DNA of 64,000 nucleotides from Mycobacterium sp. Aquia_213 (GTDB taxonomy: Bacteria > Actinomycetota > Actinomycetes > Mycobacteriales > Mycobacteriaceae). Where the stretch lies: assembly GCF_026625985.1 (NCBI RefSeq), contig NZ_CP113116.1, positions 5,890,001 through 5,954,000 of the forward strand, written 5' to 3'. Shown piece after piece: positions 1 to 9,208 of the stretch (positions are counted from its first letter, which is position 1; the number at the start of each line of letters is the position of its first letter). A program made the translations under genes and the position numbers. The notes below the pieces were generated by a model. The model was not told where the DNA came from. It made no database searches and saw only the letters and a program-made list of their open reading frames with translations.

Positions 1-6
1 AACGCT

Positions 7-1401
7 TCACGACGCCACGCCCGTCGAGGCATCCCGGTCACCAGAGTGCCGCGGCGCCGGCAGGGGCGCGAGACCCAGGTGGTCGCGCAGCGTAGTGCCG
101 GCGTACTCGGTGCGGAACACTCCGCGCTCCTGAAGCAGCGGCACGACCTTGTCGACGAACGGATCGAGCCCACCGGGGGTGATGTGTGGGACCAGGATGA
201 ATCCATCGCTGGCGTCGGCTTGCACGAAGTCGTTGATCGTCGCGGCGACGCTATGCGCTGAGCCGATGAAGGATTGGCGCCCAGTGACTTCGACGATCAG
301 CTCGCGGGTGGTCAGGTTCTCCGCCTCGGCCTTGGCGCGCCAGTCGTTGGCGATCGCGATCGGGTCGCGGAACATGCGCACGCTGGCCCGCCCGCGCGAG
401 ATGCTGTTCTCCCCCACGACGGGGTCAACGCTGGGCAGCGGCCCGTCGGGGTCGTGGTCGGAAAGGTCCCGGTTCCACAGTTGTTCCAGAAACTTGATCG
501 CGGTCTGCGCGGACACCTGCGCCAGCCGCACCTCGTGGGCGATGTCGGCGGCCTCGGCGTCGGTATCGCCGATCACGAAGGTCGCGGCCGGAAGGATGAG
601 CAGCTCGTCACGGCGGCGGCCGTACCGGGCGAGACGCCCCTTGACGTCTTCGTAGAACTCTTGCCCGGCATCCAAGGTGCTGTGCCTCGAAAAGATCGCG
701 TCGGCTTGCGCGGCGGCGAAATCGCGTCCCTCGTCGGAATCGCCGGCCTGGAAGATCACCGGCCGACCCTGCGGGCTTCTCGGAACATTGAACCGACCAT
801 GGATATCGAAATGGGCGTCGGTGTGGGTGAATGCGCCCGCGTTCGGATCGGACAGGAAGACGCCAGTCGTCTTGTCCGCCACGATCTCGTCGCCGCGCCA
901 CGAGTCGAAGAGCTCGTGTGTCGTCTGCAGGAATGTCTTTGCCCGCTGATAGCGCTGATCCTCTGCCAGGAATCCGCCACGCCGAAAGTTCTCGCCGGTG
1001 AAGGCGTCCCACGAGGTGACGACGTTCCAGGCGGCGCGGCCACCGGAGAGATGGTCCAGCGAAGCGAATTGCCGCGCCACTTCGTAGGGCTCGTTGAAGG
1101 TCGAGTTGATCGTGCCGGTGAGGCCGATGCGATCGGTGACCGCCGCGAGCGCGGCCAGGACGGTGAACGTGTCGGGCCGGCCGACGACGTCGAGGTCGTA
1201 GATCTGGCCGTTTTGCTCACGCAGCCGCAGCCCCTCGGCCAGGAACAGGAAGTCGAACTTTCCCCGTTCGGCCGTCTGGGCAAACTGCGCAAACGAACCG
1301 AACTCGATGTGGCTGCCGGCCGCCGGGTCACTCCACACCGTGGTGTTGTTGACGCCGGGGAAGTGCGCGGCTAAGTGAATTTGCTTGATCGGCTTGCTCA
1401 T
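7..1401 (-). CDS. NtaA/SnaA/DszA-type FMN-dependent monooxygenase (LLM class)
   Basis: A 464-residue flavin-dependent monooxygenase of the nitrilotriacetate/dibenzothiophene-sulfone group of the luciferase-like family. These TIM-barrel enzymes use reduced FMN from a partner reductase to oxidise small organic substrates. The N-terminus (IHLAAHFPGVNNTTVW) and the central run PQGRPVIFQAGDSDEGRDFA, where the flavin phosphate usually sits, are typical; the length fits the NtaA/DszA branch. The start is ATG with GAAGG upstream. It follows a second LLM gene by 24 bases on the same strand and lies downstream of an SsuD homologue, so a role in organosulfur or related xenobiotic oxidation is inferred; the substrate is not shown by the sequence. 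Confidence 0.9.
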   Translation of the reverse strand: MSKPIKQIHLAAHFPGVNNTTVWSDPAAGSHIEFGSFAQFAQTAERGKFDFLFLAEGLRLREQNGQIYDLDVVGRPDTFTVLAALAAVTDRIGLTGTINSTFNEPYEVARQFASLDHLSGGRAAWNVVTSWDAFTGENFRRGGFLAEDQRYQRAKTFLQTTHELFDSWRGDEIVADKTTGVFLSDPNAGAFTHTDAHFDIHGRFNVPRSPQGRPVIFQAGDSDEGRDFAAAQADAIFSRHSTLDAGQEFYEDVKGRLARYGRRRDELLILPAATFVIGDTDAEAADIAHEVRLAQVSAQTAIKFLEQLWNRDLSDHDPDGPLPSVDPVVGENSISRGRASVRMFRDPIAIANDWRAKAEAENLTTRELIVEVTGRQSFIGSAHSVAATINDFVQADASDGFILVPHITPGGLDPFVDKVVPLLQERGVFRTEYAGTTLRDHLGLAPLPAPRHSGDRDASTGVAS

Positions 1402-1425
1402 TGGGACACCTTCGGTATCGATGTG

Positions 1426-2631
1426 TTAAGCGACCGCGTAGCGGCTGGCGGGGCGGGGCAGTCCGAGCAACCCGCGTAGCTTGTCCGCCTCGTAGGCGGT
1501 CCGAAACAGTCGGCGGCGGCGCAATTCGGGCACCAGGCCCTCGGTGATCTGAGCGAGGTCGTGGGGAAGGGTGGCGGGTCGCAGCCGGAACCCGGACAGT
1601 CCGGCCGCGTGCCACTCCTGCAGCACGTCGGCCAGCTGTACCGGCGTACCCACGAAAACCTCAGCATCACTTCGATATTCGTGCCCAACAACGTCATCAA
1701 GGCGGCGCCGCCGGTCCTCTGCCGCCTGGGTGGTGCGATCCAGGAACACCACCAGGTCACCGAAGAGGTGCACCGTGTTCTGGCGCCGCCCGACGGCGTG
1801 GCGCAGCGACCCGATCTCGATGGCAGCGTCGCTAGCCTGCGTCGCGTCGTGCGGGGTGATGAATCCGATGTCGGCGGCCTCGGCGATGAGCTGGTAAGAC
1901 ACACCACCGTGGCCCAGTGCCGCGACGATCGGCTGGCCCTGGGGTGGGCGCGGCGTGATCGAGGGTCCCTTGACGGAGAACCAGCGCCCCTCGAAATCGA
2001 TGTAATGCAGTTTGTGCCGGTCGATGAACCGCCCGGTGTCGGCGTCGCGGATCTCGGCGTCGTCCTCCCAGCTGTCCCACAGCCGGCGCAGCACTTCGAC
2101 GTAATCCGCGGCTTCAGTGAAATAGTCGTCGATCTGCTGCAGGCTGGCCTCGTCGTTGCTGCTGTCGACGGACAGGCGCGGCGATTCGCGGCGCCCGAAA
2201 TGTGCTGCCGCGTCGGGCCGTGCCGAAACTTGAACCCGCACACCGGCTCGGCCGGTGCTCACGTAGTCGAGCGTGGCGATCGACTTCGACAGGTGAAACG
2301 GCTCGGTATGCGTGACATTCACCGACGGGATGAATCCAATGCCCTTGGTACGAGGCGCAATTCGGGCCGCGATGAGCACCGCGTCCAATCGGCCGCGCAC
2401 GCGATCGGTTCGATCATCGGGCTGGTACGGATGGTCGGACTGCAGTGTCAGCGAATCCTCGATCGTCACGAAATCCAACAATCCGCGTTCGGCTTCGGCG
2501 ACCAGATCGGCCCAGTAGCCCGCGTCGAACAACTGGTCCGGGCGAGCGTCGGCCTCGCGCCACGCGGCCGGGTGCCAGCCGGCTCCGTCCAACGCCACCG
2601 CGAGGTGCAGCAGATTCTGCGAATCAGGCAT
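1426..2631 (-). CDS. LLM class flavin-dependent oxidoreductase
   Basis: A 401-residue luciferase-like monooxygenase. Hallmarks are the early strand LLHLAVALDGAGWHP, the segment VNVTHTEPFHLSKSIATLDYV (shown only in part here as motif), and PQGQPIVAALGHGGVSYQLI before the C-terminal helices. It is shorter than its downstream neighbour and belongs to another sub-branch, so the two are not simple tandem duplicates. Same strand and 24-base spacing suggest co-transcription with the gene at 7-1401. The electron donor (FMNH2) is assumed from the family; the substrate is unknown. About 295 bases upstream hold no recognisable gene and should contain its promoter. Confidence 0.86.
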   Translation of the reverse strand: MPDSQNLLHLAVALDGAGWHPAAWREADARPDQLFDAGYWADLVAEAERGLLDFVTIEDSLTLQSDHPYQPDDRTDRVRGRLDAVLIAARIAPRTKGIGFIPSVNVTHTEPFHLSKSIATLDYVSTGRAGVRVQVSARPDAAAHFGRRESPRLSVDSSNDEASLQQIDDYFTEAADYVEVLRRLWDSWEDDAEIRDADTGRFIDRHKLHYIDFEGRWFSVKGPSITPRPPQGQPIVAALGHGGVSYQLIAEAADIGFITPHDATQASDAAIEIGSLRHAVGRRQNTVHLFGDLVVFLDRTTQAAEDRRRRLDDVVGHEYRSDAEVFVGTPVQLADVLQEWHAAGLSGFRLRPATLPHDLAQITEGLVPELRRRRLFRTAYEADKLRGLLGLPRPASRYAVA

Positions 2632-2926
2632 TGGACCTGCCTTTCTAACGAGTACAACCGTGAGACGGGTGCGGCCAGAACAAATCCGCTATCCATCTCT
2701 AACCAGAAGCATCGCCCGTCGATTCCGGGCGGGCCGCCGCACACCTACGAAGTGCCGGCGGCTCAGGACACGCGCCGCGGTACGGAGACCCTGTTGATCG
2801 CATGTCGTCTCCTGCCCCGCTCACGTCGCGCGCCCCAAAGTCTAGCTGCGCTAATCGGATTGCATGCGGGAACGCAGCCGCCGCAAGCGCGTTCCACTTG
2901 CGTGTTACGCGGCGGCGTCCTTCAAA

Positions 2927-4024
2927 TCATGTCGATTGCAAATCGGCTTTGGCGAGCAGTGGGAGCACGCCCTCGGCGAACCAGTAAGCCTCTTCGAGAT
3001 GCGGATAGCCCGACAGGATGAACTCGTCGAAGCCCAGCGAATGGTATTCGTTGATCAGGTTTGCGACTTCCTGATGGCTGCCCACCAGCGCGGTGCCGGC
3101 ACCGCCGCGCACCAGGCCCACTCCGGCCCACAGATTCGGGTAGATCTCCAGCTTGTCGACCTGGCCGCCGTGCAGCGCCGTCATCCGGCGTTGTCCCTCG
3201 GACTCCGAACTGGCGTGCAGCGCCGTGGCTTTGGCGATCTGCTCGTCGCTGAGCTCGGCCAGCAGTTCGTTGGCGACGGCCCACGCCGCAGCCGAGGTGT
3301 CCCGGCTGATGGTGTGCAGGCGAATCCCGAACCGCACCTTCCTGCCCCGCGCGGCGGCTTCGGCCCGCACCTTCTCGATCTTGGCCGCCGCCGCCTGCGG
3401 CGGCTCGCCCCAGGTCAGGTAGACGTCCGCGTACTCCGCGGCGATCGGCAACGCCGGGCCGGAGGAACCGCCGAAGTAGATCTCCGGCAACGGATTCGGC
3501 GGCGCGGAGACCCGGGCATCTTCGACGGTGTAGTGCTTGCCGCTGAAGTTCACCGACTCCTGCGTCCACACCGATGTCACGATCTTCAGGAACTCCGCGG
3601 TGCGACCGTAGCGCTCGTCGTGACCGAGAAAATCGCCGAAGCGGCGTTGCTCGGCGTCATCGCTGCCGCTGACGACGTTGAGCACCACCCTGCCTTCCGA
3701 AAACCGTTGCAGCGTCGCGGTCTGCTGTGCGGCCAGGGTTGGCGGAACCAGCCCCGGGCGGAATGCGACCAGGAACTTCAACCTTTCGGTCTCCGCCAGC
3801 AACGCGGCGGAGGTCAACCACGCGTCCTCGCACCATGTTCCCGTCGGCGTCAGTACGCCCTCGAACCCCAGGCGGTCGGCGGCGCGTGCCACCTCGGCCA
3901 GATAACGCCGGCTCGGTGCGCGATACCCGGTTGGAATCTCGCGGTTCGACGAGGCATGCGACCCGCCGACGATCGAGCGGCTATCACCGGTGGTTGGCAG
4001 AAACCAGAAGAATTTGGGAGCCAT
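2927..4024 (-). CDS. ssuD: FMNH2-dependent alkanesulfonate monooxygenase SsuD
   Basis: A 365-residue protein closely resembling E. coli SsuD, which cleaves the C-S bond of alkanesulfonates to release sulfite and an aldehyde under sulfur limitation. Visible signatures are FWFLPTTGDSRS near the N-terminus, the SsuD motif PTGTWCEDAW with its conserved Cys, YFGGSSGPA, YLTWGEPP, RFGIRLHTI, NLWAGVGLVRGGAGTALVG and LSGYPHLEEAYW. The open frame extends 66 codons upstream, but the family N-terminus begins at the ATG at 4024 (MAPKFFWFL), so that start is chosen. It is divergent from an acetyltransferase gene. The SsuBAC-like importer at 9.8-12.3 kb is the likely uptake partner. No SsuE-type flavin reductase was recognised in the window. 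Confidence 0.93.
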   Translation of the reverse strand: MAPKFFWFLPTTGDSRSIVGGSHASSNREIPTGYRAPSRRYLAEVARAADRLGFEGVLTPTGTWCEDAWLTSAALLAETERLKFLVAFRPGLVPPTLAAQQTATLQRFSEGRVVLNVVSGSDDAEQRRFGDFLGHDERYGRTAEFLKIVTSVWTQESVNFSGKHYTVEDARVSAPPNPLPEIYFGGSSGPALPIAAEYADVYLTWGEPPQAAAAKIEKVRAEAAARGRKVRFGIRLHTISRDTSAAAWAVANELLAELSDEQIAKATALHASSESEGQRRMTALHGGQVDKLEIYPNLWAGVGLVRGGAGTALVGSHQEVANLINEYHSLGFDEFILSGYPHLEEAYWFAEGVLPLLAKADLQST

Positions 4025-4149
4025 CTGCGCCGACGGTAGATACTCTGCGGGCGCCCTGCAAGTTGCGTTCCGCGCTCGCAAGCTCGGCTCGGCGGGCAGG
4101 GCAGCTGGCCGCGTGGGCCGCCCCAGGAGGCACGCGACATGATGGCCGT

Positions 4150-5367
4150 ATGACCACCGAGATCCGGGTTCTCGACAGCGAGGACGACCTCCTCGCCGCG
4201 CTGAACGTGTTTCGCGTCGCAATGATCGGTTTTCCGCCCATGTCGGATCTGCCGCCCGGCCAAATCACCAAGATGCTCGACCCCGGGCGTATGGTCGGCG
4301 CGTTCGTCAACGGACAACTGGTCGGCACCGCCGACGCCGTGACCAGCACGATGACCCTGCCCGGCGGAGCCATCGTGAGCCACGCGGCCGTGACGCATAT
4401 CGGCGTGCTGCCGTCGTTCACCCGGAAAGGCATCGCCACCGCCCTGGTGCGTCACCAGTTGGACGACATCGCGGCCCGTGGTGAGGTGGTCGCGTCGCTG
4501 CGAGCGTCGGAGGCGACGATCTATGAACGCTACGGCTACGGCGTGGCGAGTTCGGCGCAGAGCGTGGAGATTGCGACCGCGCGGGCGGCGCTGCGGCCCG
4601 GCGTCGGGTCCGGTGGTCCGGTCCGACTGGTCAGCCCCGCCGAAACCTGGGAGATCCTGCCCCGCATCTACGACGCCAATCGTTCATCCCGGCCGGGAAC
4701 CATCGACCGTCCCGGGGTGTGGTGGGAGGGCGTCCGACTGCGCACCGAAGCATCCTCGGGGGCTTGGTATGTCGCCGTGCACGGGGAGCCCGGCGCCGAG
4801 TCGGGTTTCGCCCGCTACCGACCCGTCGACACCGACAGGTGGTTCGTCAGCGACCAACGCACCATCGTGGTCGAGGATTTCTTCGCACCAACCACCGACG
4901 CCTATCTCGGGCTGCTGCGTTTCCTGTTCGATCTGGATCTGATTGACCGAGTGACGTTTTGGATGCTGCCGCTCGACGATCCGCTACCCTCGCTGCTTGT
5001 CGATCGCCGGGCGGTCAAGGTGACCGCGCTGCATGACGAGACGTGGTTGCGTGTCGTCGATGCCGAGAGCGCGCTAGCCGGGCGGTCCTATGCCGGGGCC
5101 GGCGCGGTCACTATCGCCGTCAACGACCCACTGCTGCTGAAGAATTCGGCCAGCTTCACGATCACCGCGGACGGAGCCGAACCGACGACCCGGCGCGCCG
5201 ACCTGCACGTCGGGATCGAGGGGCTAGGTGCCGTGCTGCTGGGCGGGACGCGCTGGCACAGTCTCGCGGTGGCCGGGCTGGCCCGGGTCGAGGATCCGGT
5301 GGCGCCGGCCGTGGCCGATCAGCTGTTTGCGACGCGCGAAACACCGCACGCCGGAACGTTCTTCTAG
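4150..5367 (+). CDS. Eis-like GNAT family N-acetyltransferase
   Basis: A 405-residue protein with the architecture of Mycobacterium Eis and other Eis-like proteins: N-terminal GNAT domain, a second GNAT-like domain, and a C-terminal SCP2-like domain. The acetyl-CoA loop is seen at about residues 83-95 (GVLPSFTRKGIATAL), followed by ASEATIYERYGYG, which carries the family's Tyr. The chain ends in Phe-Phe; in Eis proteins the terminal carboxylate takes part in catalysis. Eis enzymes acetylate amines of aminoglycosides or proteins; the substrate here is not known. The frame is open upstream, but homology begins at ATG 4150. Its stop overlaps the stop of the convergent hydrolase gene inside a CTAG. 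Confidence 0.88.
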   Translation: MTTEIRVLDSEDDLLAALNVFRVAMIGFPPMSDLPPGQITKMLDPGRMVGAFVNGQLVGTADAVTSTMTLPGGAIVSHAAVTHIGVLPSFTRKGIATALVRHQLDDIAARGEVVASLRASEATIYERYGYGVASSAQSVEIATARAALRPGVGSGGPVRLVSPAETWEILPRIYDANRSSRPGTIDRPGVWWEGVRLRTEASSGAWYVAVHGEPGAESGFARYRPVDTDRWFVSDQRTIVVEDFFAPTTDAYLGLLRFLFDLDLIDRVTFWMLPLDDPLPSLLVDRRAVKVTALHDETWLRVVDAESALAGRSYAGAGAVTIAVNDPLLLKNSASFTITADGAEPTTRRADLHVGIEGLGAVLLGGTRWHSLAVAGLARVEDPVAPAVADQLFATRETPHAGTFF

Positions 5368-6239
5368 GCTCGTCGCACCGCATCCGAAACTGCTCGTGGC
5401 GCCTCGGATTGCGGATAATGGCCCACGCCATCGAGTTTCGTTATCTGGGCGCGCGGGAGAACTTCGGCAGCCGCCTCGAGAACATGGCGTCCCGATACCG
5501 GATCGTCGAGTCCCCACACCAGCCGCAGCGGACCATTCCAGGCGACCAGGGCCTGCTCCCATCGCCGATGATGTTCGGCACGTTCAGCGTTGTAGCGGAT
5601 CAGCAGATGGGAGATCCGGTGGCCGTCGTCTCGCGAAACTCCATACCAGAGGTCGTCCAGCTCGGCATCGGTCAGCCGTGACCCGCGGACCGCGTCGAGC
5701 CCGGAGCGCAGGCGACCGACACTGACCCGGCTGGCAATCAGCTTTCCAATCACCGGCAGAATCAACAACTTCTGTAGGCGCGTAGGCCGGTAGGAACTGT
5801 AGACGATCCCGGAGTTCAACATGACGAGGCTGGAAATGCTGAATCCGAGTGTGCCGGCCAGAACCCGATCGAGAAGCTCCTGAGCAACGATGCCGCCGTA
5901 GTCATGGGCGATCAGGCGTACCGAATCCAGGTGCAGCTGCGCCGCCAAATCCTCTACCACGTCGGCTGATTCGGCGACGGAGTAGTCGTAGGGGTTCGGT
6001 TTGTCGGAGGCGCCGTAGCCGAGGAAGTCCAGCGTGACCACGTCGTGGTCGGCAGCAAGGTCGGTAGCGACTTCGGCGTAGTCGTAGGACCAGGTGGGAA
6101 ATCCGTGCAGCAGGAGCACTGTCGGCCCCTGTCCGCGGCGCCGGTACGCGATGCGGTGCCCCCGGCGGCTGATCAGCGTTTCGCATTGGTCTATCCATTC
6201 CCGCGCCCGGGGTGTGTTCATGGGTTCATTGTCCAGCAT
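5364..6239 (-). CDS. alpha/beta hydrolase with aspartate nucleophile motif
   Basis: A 291-residue alpha/beta-fold hydrolase. The oxyanion-hole motif HGFPTWSYDY is followed by a nucleophile elbow AHDYGG, so the nucleophile is Asp, as in haloalkane dehalogenases and epoxide hydrolases rather than Ser esterases. A late GHYPQSEAP carries the presumed catalytic His. The N-terminus resembles haloalkane dehalogenase/epoxide hydrolase-like proteins. Two starts are possible: ATG 6239 or ATG 6221 (MNTPRAREW). The gene converges on the acetyltransferase with 4 bases of overlap and is divergent from the dehydrogenase at 6282. Substrate unknown. Confidence 0.85.
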   Translation of the reverse strand: MLDNEPMNTPRAREWIDQCETLISRRGHRIAYRRRGQGPTVLLLHGFPTWSYDYAEVATDLAADHDVVTLDFLGYGASDKPNPYDYSVAESADVVEDLAAQLHLDSVRLIAHDYGGIVAQELLDRVLAGTLGFSISSLVMLNSGIVYSSYRPTRLQKLLILPVIGKLIASRVSVGRLRSGLDAVRGSRLTDAELDDLWYGVSRDDGHRISHLLIRYNAERAEHHRRWEQALVAWNGPLRLVWGLDDPVSGRHVLEAAAEVLPRAQITKLDGVGHYPQSEAPRAVSDAVRRA

Positions 6240-6281
6240 CGGCCCGATGCCTTCCGGGGCGACGTGGGAGATGATGCATGC

Positions 6282-7250
6282 GTGACGGTCACGAAAACGA
6301 ACGGCGTCCTACGGGTCGGCAGCAGGTTCGAGCCGACATTCCAAGCCGAGCTGGCGGCGCGCTACGAAATCCCCCAACTCCCCGACGGTCCGCTGCGCGC
6401 CGAGTTCCTCGCCGACCGCGCGGGTGAATTTCGCGTGGTGGTGACGTCCGGCCTGGCGGGCGTTGATGCCGATACCATTGCGGCGCTGCCCAATCTGGAG
6501 GCGATTGTCAATAACGGCGCCGGGGTGGACTCGATCGATCTGGAAGCGGCCGCGCGTCGGGGCATCGGAGTGAGTAATACACCCGACGTCCTGTCGGACA
6601 CGGTCGCCGACACGGCCCTGGGGCTGATCCTGATGACGCTGCGTCGCTTCGGTGCGGCCGACCGCTACGTGCGGGCGGGCCGCTGGGCGCACCAGGGCCC
6701 GTTTCCGTATGCCCGGGATGTCAGTGGCCTCCAGGTGGGCATCTTGGGCTTGGGCCGTATCGGGTCGGCCATCGCGACTCGGCTCCTCGGATTCGATTGC
6801 GCCATCGCCTATCACAACCGCCACCGGATCGACGGGTCGCCGTTCCGCTACGCGGAGTCGCCGGTGGAGTTGGCCGAGTCGGTCGATGTGCTCGTGGTCG
6901 CCACCACCGGTGACCGCCAGACTCGCCACCTTGTCGACCGAACCGTTCTCGAGGCGCTGGGACCCGAGGGTTATCTGATCAACATTGCCCGCGGCAGCGT
7001 CGTCGACCAGGACGCAGTGGTGGAGCTGGTGGCCGGCGGCGGGCTGGGCGGCGCAGGGCTGGACGTCTTCGTCGATGAGCCCAATGTGCCTGCCGCACTG
7101 TTTAATCTGGACAATGTGGTGCTGTTGCCGCACATCGGCAGCGCCACCGCCCGGACTCGCCGCGCGATGGCATTGCTGACGATCCGCAACCTCGAAAGTT
7201 ATTTGGCCAGCGGCGAACTGGTGACCCCCGTACTGCGCCCGCGCCGCTGA
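6282..7250 (+). CDS. D-isomer-specific 2-hydroxyacid dehydrogenase
   Basis: A 322-residue NAD(P)-dependent dehydrogenase of the GhrB/hydroxypyruvate-reductase type, interconverting a 2-oxoacid and a D-2-hydroxyacid. The Rossmann motif GILGLGRIGSAIA is clear; the substrate-binding segment NNGAGVDSIDLEAA, the catalytic region LINIARGSVVDQDA, the Glu in FVDEPNVP and the His in LLPHIGSATARTR are all present. The start is taken as GTG 6282 because family similarity begins there and no in-frame ATG lies near it; the frame is open further upstream. It stops 2 bases before the end of the convergent cyclase gene. The specific substrate cannot be read from the sequence. Confidence 0.9.
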   Translation: MTVTKTNGVLRVGSRFEPTFQAELAARYEIPQLPDGPLRAEFLADRAGEFRVVVTSGLAGVDADTIAALPNLEAIVNNGAGVDSIDLEAAARRGIGVSNTPDVLSDTVADTALGLILMTLRRFGAADRYVRAGRWAHQGPFPYARDVSGLQVGILGLGRIGSAIATRLLGFDCAIAYHNRHRIDGSPFRYAESPVELAESVDVLVVATTGDRQTRHLVDRTVLEALGPEGYLINIARGSVVDQDAVVELVAGGGLGGAGLDVFVDEPNVPAALFNLDNVVLLPHIGSATARTRRAMALLTIRNLESYLASGELVTPVLRPRR

Positions 7251-7252
7251 CG

Positions 7253-8071
7253 TCAGGGATCAGTGGGCAGCTTGACCGGATACAAGTTGTGCCAGCCTTC
7301 AAAGCCTTTGAGTTCGACCTCGCTGGGCGCGCAGAGCTCAATCTCGGCCAGGCCGTCGATCGCTTCGCGGACCGATTCGCTGATCAGGATCTCACCGCCG
7401 TCGGCTTGGCCCGCGATGCGCGCCGCCATCGCGACATTGCGCCCGAAAAGGTCGTCGCCGCGTCTAACCGACGGTCCCAGATGAATGCCGATCCGAACAC
7501 GAATACCCTCCCAACGGTCAGCGTCGTCGAACAGGGCCCGCTGCACGGCGATCCCGCACAACACCGCGCGTCCGGCGTCGGCGAACGCGATCATGAATCC
7601 GTCACCTTGGTTTTTGACCACGTGGCCGCCGTGGTCGTCGACACGGCTTTGGATGAGCCTGTTGTGCCGCTCCAGCACCCGCACCCACTCTCGGTCGCCC
7701 AAGGCCTCGTTCTGTGCGGTGGAATCCTCGATGTCGGAAAAGGCGATCACGACATCGCCGTCGGCGGTGAGGCGCGCGAGATCGGGGCGCTCGACCTGTG
7801 CCCAGCCGGCGAGATCTTCGACGGAGTTTCGTACCGTTGCGCCGATACCCTTCGTGATCAGCGAATCGGCCGTCTTGAAAGCCGTTCTGATCGCAAACGG
7901 TGCGACTCCGCGACGCCGTCGGCGCCGGTTGCCCTGGCGGGCGCGGCTGCGCTCGAGCGAGGCCCTGGCTCCCTTCAATTGCCGCCGCGACACGATCAGC
8001 AGGACTCCAAGGGCGATAAGACCACCGAACTCGACCAACGCGACCAACCACGCCAGCACGGTGATGGTCAT
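7253..8071 (-). CDS. membrane-anchored class III adenylate/guanylate cyclase
   Basis: A 272-residue protein with one N-terminal membrane segment (about residues 4-27), a short basic stretch (RSRARQGNRRRRRRG) and a C-terminal class III nucleotide cyclase domain from about residue 105. Metal-binding aspartates are seen in FSDIEDST and in KNQGDGFMIAF, as in mycobacterial cyclases that make cAMP from ATP in the cytosol. The domain ends near the C-terminus, with no HAMP or HTH. Mycobacteria encode many such cyclases; which signal this one senses is unknown. It converges with the dehydrogenase at 6282 and stands alone. Confidence 0.9.
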   Translation of the reverse strand: MTITVLAWLVALVEFGGLIALGVLLIVSRRQLKGARASLERSRARQGNRRRRRRGVAPFAIRTAFKTADSLITKGIGATVRNSVEDLAGWAQVERPDLARLTADGDVVIAFSDIEDSTAQNEALGDREWVRVLERHNRLIQSRVDDHGGHVVKNQGDGFMIAFADAGRAVLCGIAVQRALFDDADRWEGIRVRIGIHLGPSVRRGDDLFGRNVAMAARIAGQADGGEILISESVREAIDGLAEIELCAPSEVELKGFEGWHNLYPVKLPTDP

Positions 8072-8149
8072 CGCTTGTTCTCCGCCGACGCGGGTGGTGC
8101 CCCCATTAGCCGAGTATGACGGGTCGGACCGCGGGTGGACGACGGCCGG

Positions 8150-9082
8150 TCAGCGCTGCGGGACGGCCCGCTGCGCCACCAGAGCAACGGCGGCCACGAC
8201 GAGATCGGGTTGGTGGATCTGAATGAAATGATCGCTGCCCGTCGCGACCAGATGCGGCGTTTGCGGCACCAGCGCGACCAGATCCGAGGCCGCCTCCCGC
8301 CAGGCCTGCTCCAACCTCGCGCCCTGCTCGGCCGGCACCGTCGGAGGAATCACAAACGGCTCGGTCCTCGTCAGCACCGCGGTGGGGATGGGCGGGAACG
8401 CCGGGGCCGCGGCGACCTGCGCGACGCTCTTGTCGATGTCGATGACCTCGAACGCAGACGAATCGGCGAACTGCGGCAGCGGTTCATCCAACGCCTGCCG
8501 GTACGCCGGCCAATCGGCGCCCAGCAGGCTCGGTATCTGCGCACCGAAGGCGTCGACGAACACCACCGCGCACACCTGGTCGGGGTAGGTCTGGGCGTAC
8601 AGCCGGGCGAAGAGCCCGCCCAGGGAGTGCCCGACCAGAAGGTAGGGGCCTCGAAGGTGAGCGGCGGTGAGCAGCGCGTGCAGGTCGTCCACGACGTCCT
8701 GCGCGGTGCGTGGCATCACGACCGGTGAACTGCGGTCGCCGAGAGTGGGTGGGTCGGAATTGCGTAGGGTGCCGGGCCGATCGTAGGCGCAGACGCGATG
8801 GGTGCCGGCCAGGGCGGGCAGTACGGCGGGGCCTACCGCCGGCGCGACGGTCTCCGACTGGTCCCACGGATCCGACGAGTTGTGATAGCCGGATTCCAAA
8901 ATGACTGTGGGGCTGCCCTTTCCACGGCATTCGAGGTAAAGGTGCCGTCCGTGCCCAATGTCGATCGGCCCGCGGAAGTCACCCGAAGAACCCGTTCCCG
9001 GTGCCGAACGGCCGTGTGAGCAGCCCACCAGCGCGAGCACCAGGGCGGTGGTCAAGAGGAAGACTCTGCAAACGGCGGCCAT
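8150..9082 (-). CDS. alpha/beta hydrolase lipoprotein
   Basis: About 310 residues. The N-terminus from ATG 9082 (MAAVCRVFLLTTALVLALVGC) is a signal peptide with lipobox LVGC, so the protein should be a surface-anchored lipoprotein. The mature part has oxyanion-hole region VILESGYHNSSDPW and nucleophile elbow GHSLGG (Ser), then a distal TGSDHFIQIHQP with the catalytic His. This matches secreted alpha/beta hydrolases with esterase or peptidase-like activity. The open frame begins at 9121, but the 13 extra residues would precede the signal peptide, so 9082 is preferred. Confidence 0.86.
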   Translation of the reverse strand: MAAVCRVFLLTTALVLALVGCSHGRSAPGTGSSGDFRGPIDIGHGRHLYLECRGKGSPTVILESGYHNSSDPWDQSETVAPAVGPAVLPALAGTHRVCAYDRPGTLRNSDPPTLGDRSSPVVMPRTAQDVVDDLHALLTAAHLRGPYLLVGHSLGGLFARLYAQTYPDQVCAVVFVDAFGAQIPSLLGADWPAYRQALDEPLPQFADSSAFEVIDIDKSVAQVAAAPAFPPIPTAVLTRTEPFVIPPTVPAEQGARLEQAWREAASDLVALVPQTPHLVATGSDHFIQIHQPDLVVAAVALVAQRAVPQR

Positions 9083-9208
9083 CGCGCCATTGTGCGGGCA
9101 TGCGCCGCGGCTGCGACGCACTGACCACGGCGTTGCGCGAAATCCGGTGGCCTATCGTGTCGTCGACCGGTTCAGTAGGGTCGCCGTAACGACGGGAGGT
9201 TGACCACC

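Noticed and set aside
3727..4149. Upstream extension of the Eis-like reading frame
   Set aside because: It overlaps the ssuD start region antisense and shows no similarity to Eis; the family N-terminus begins at 4150.
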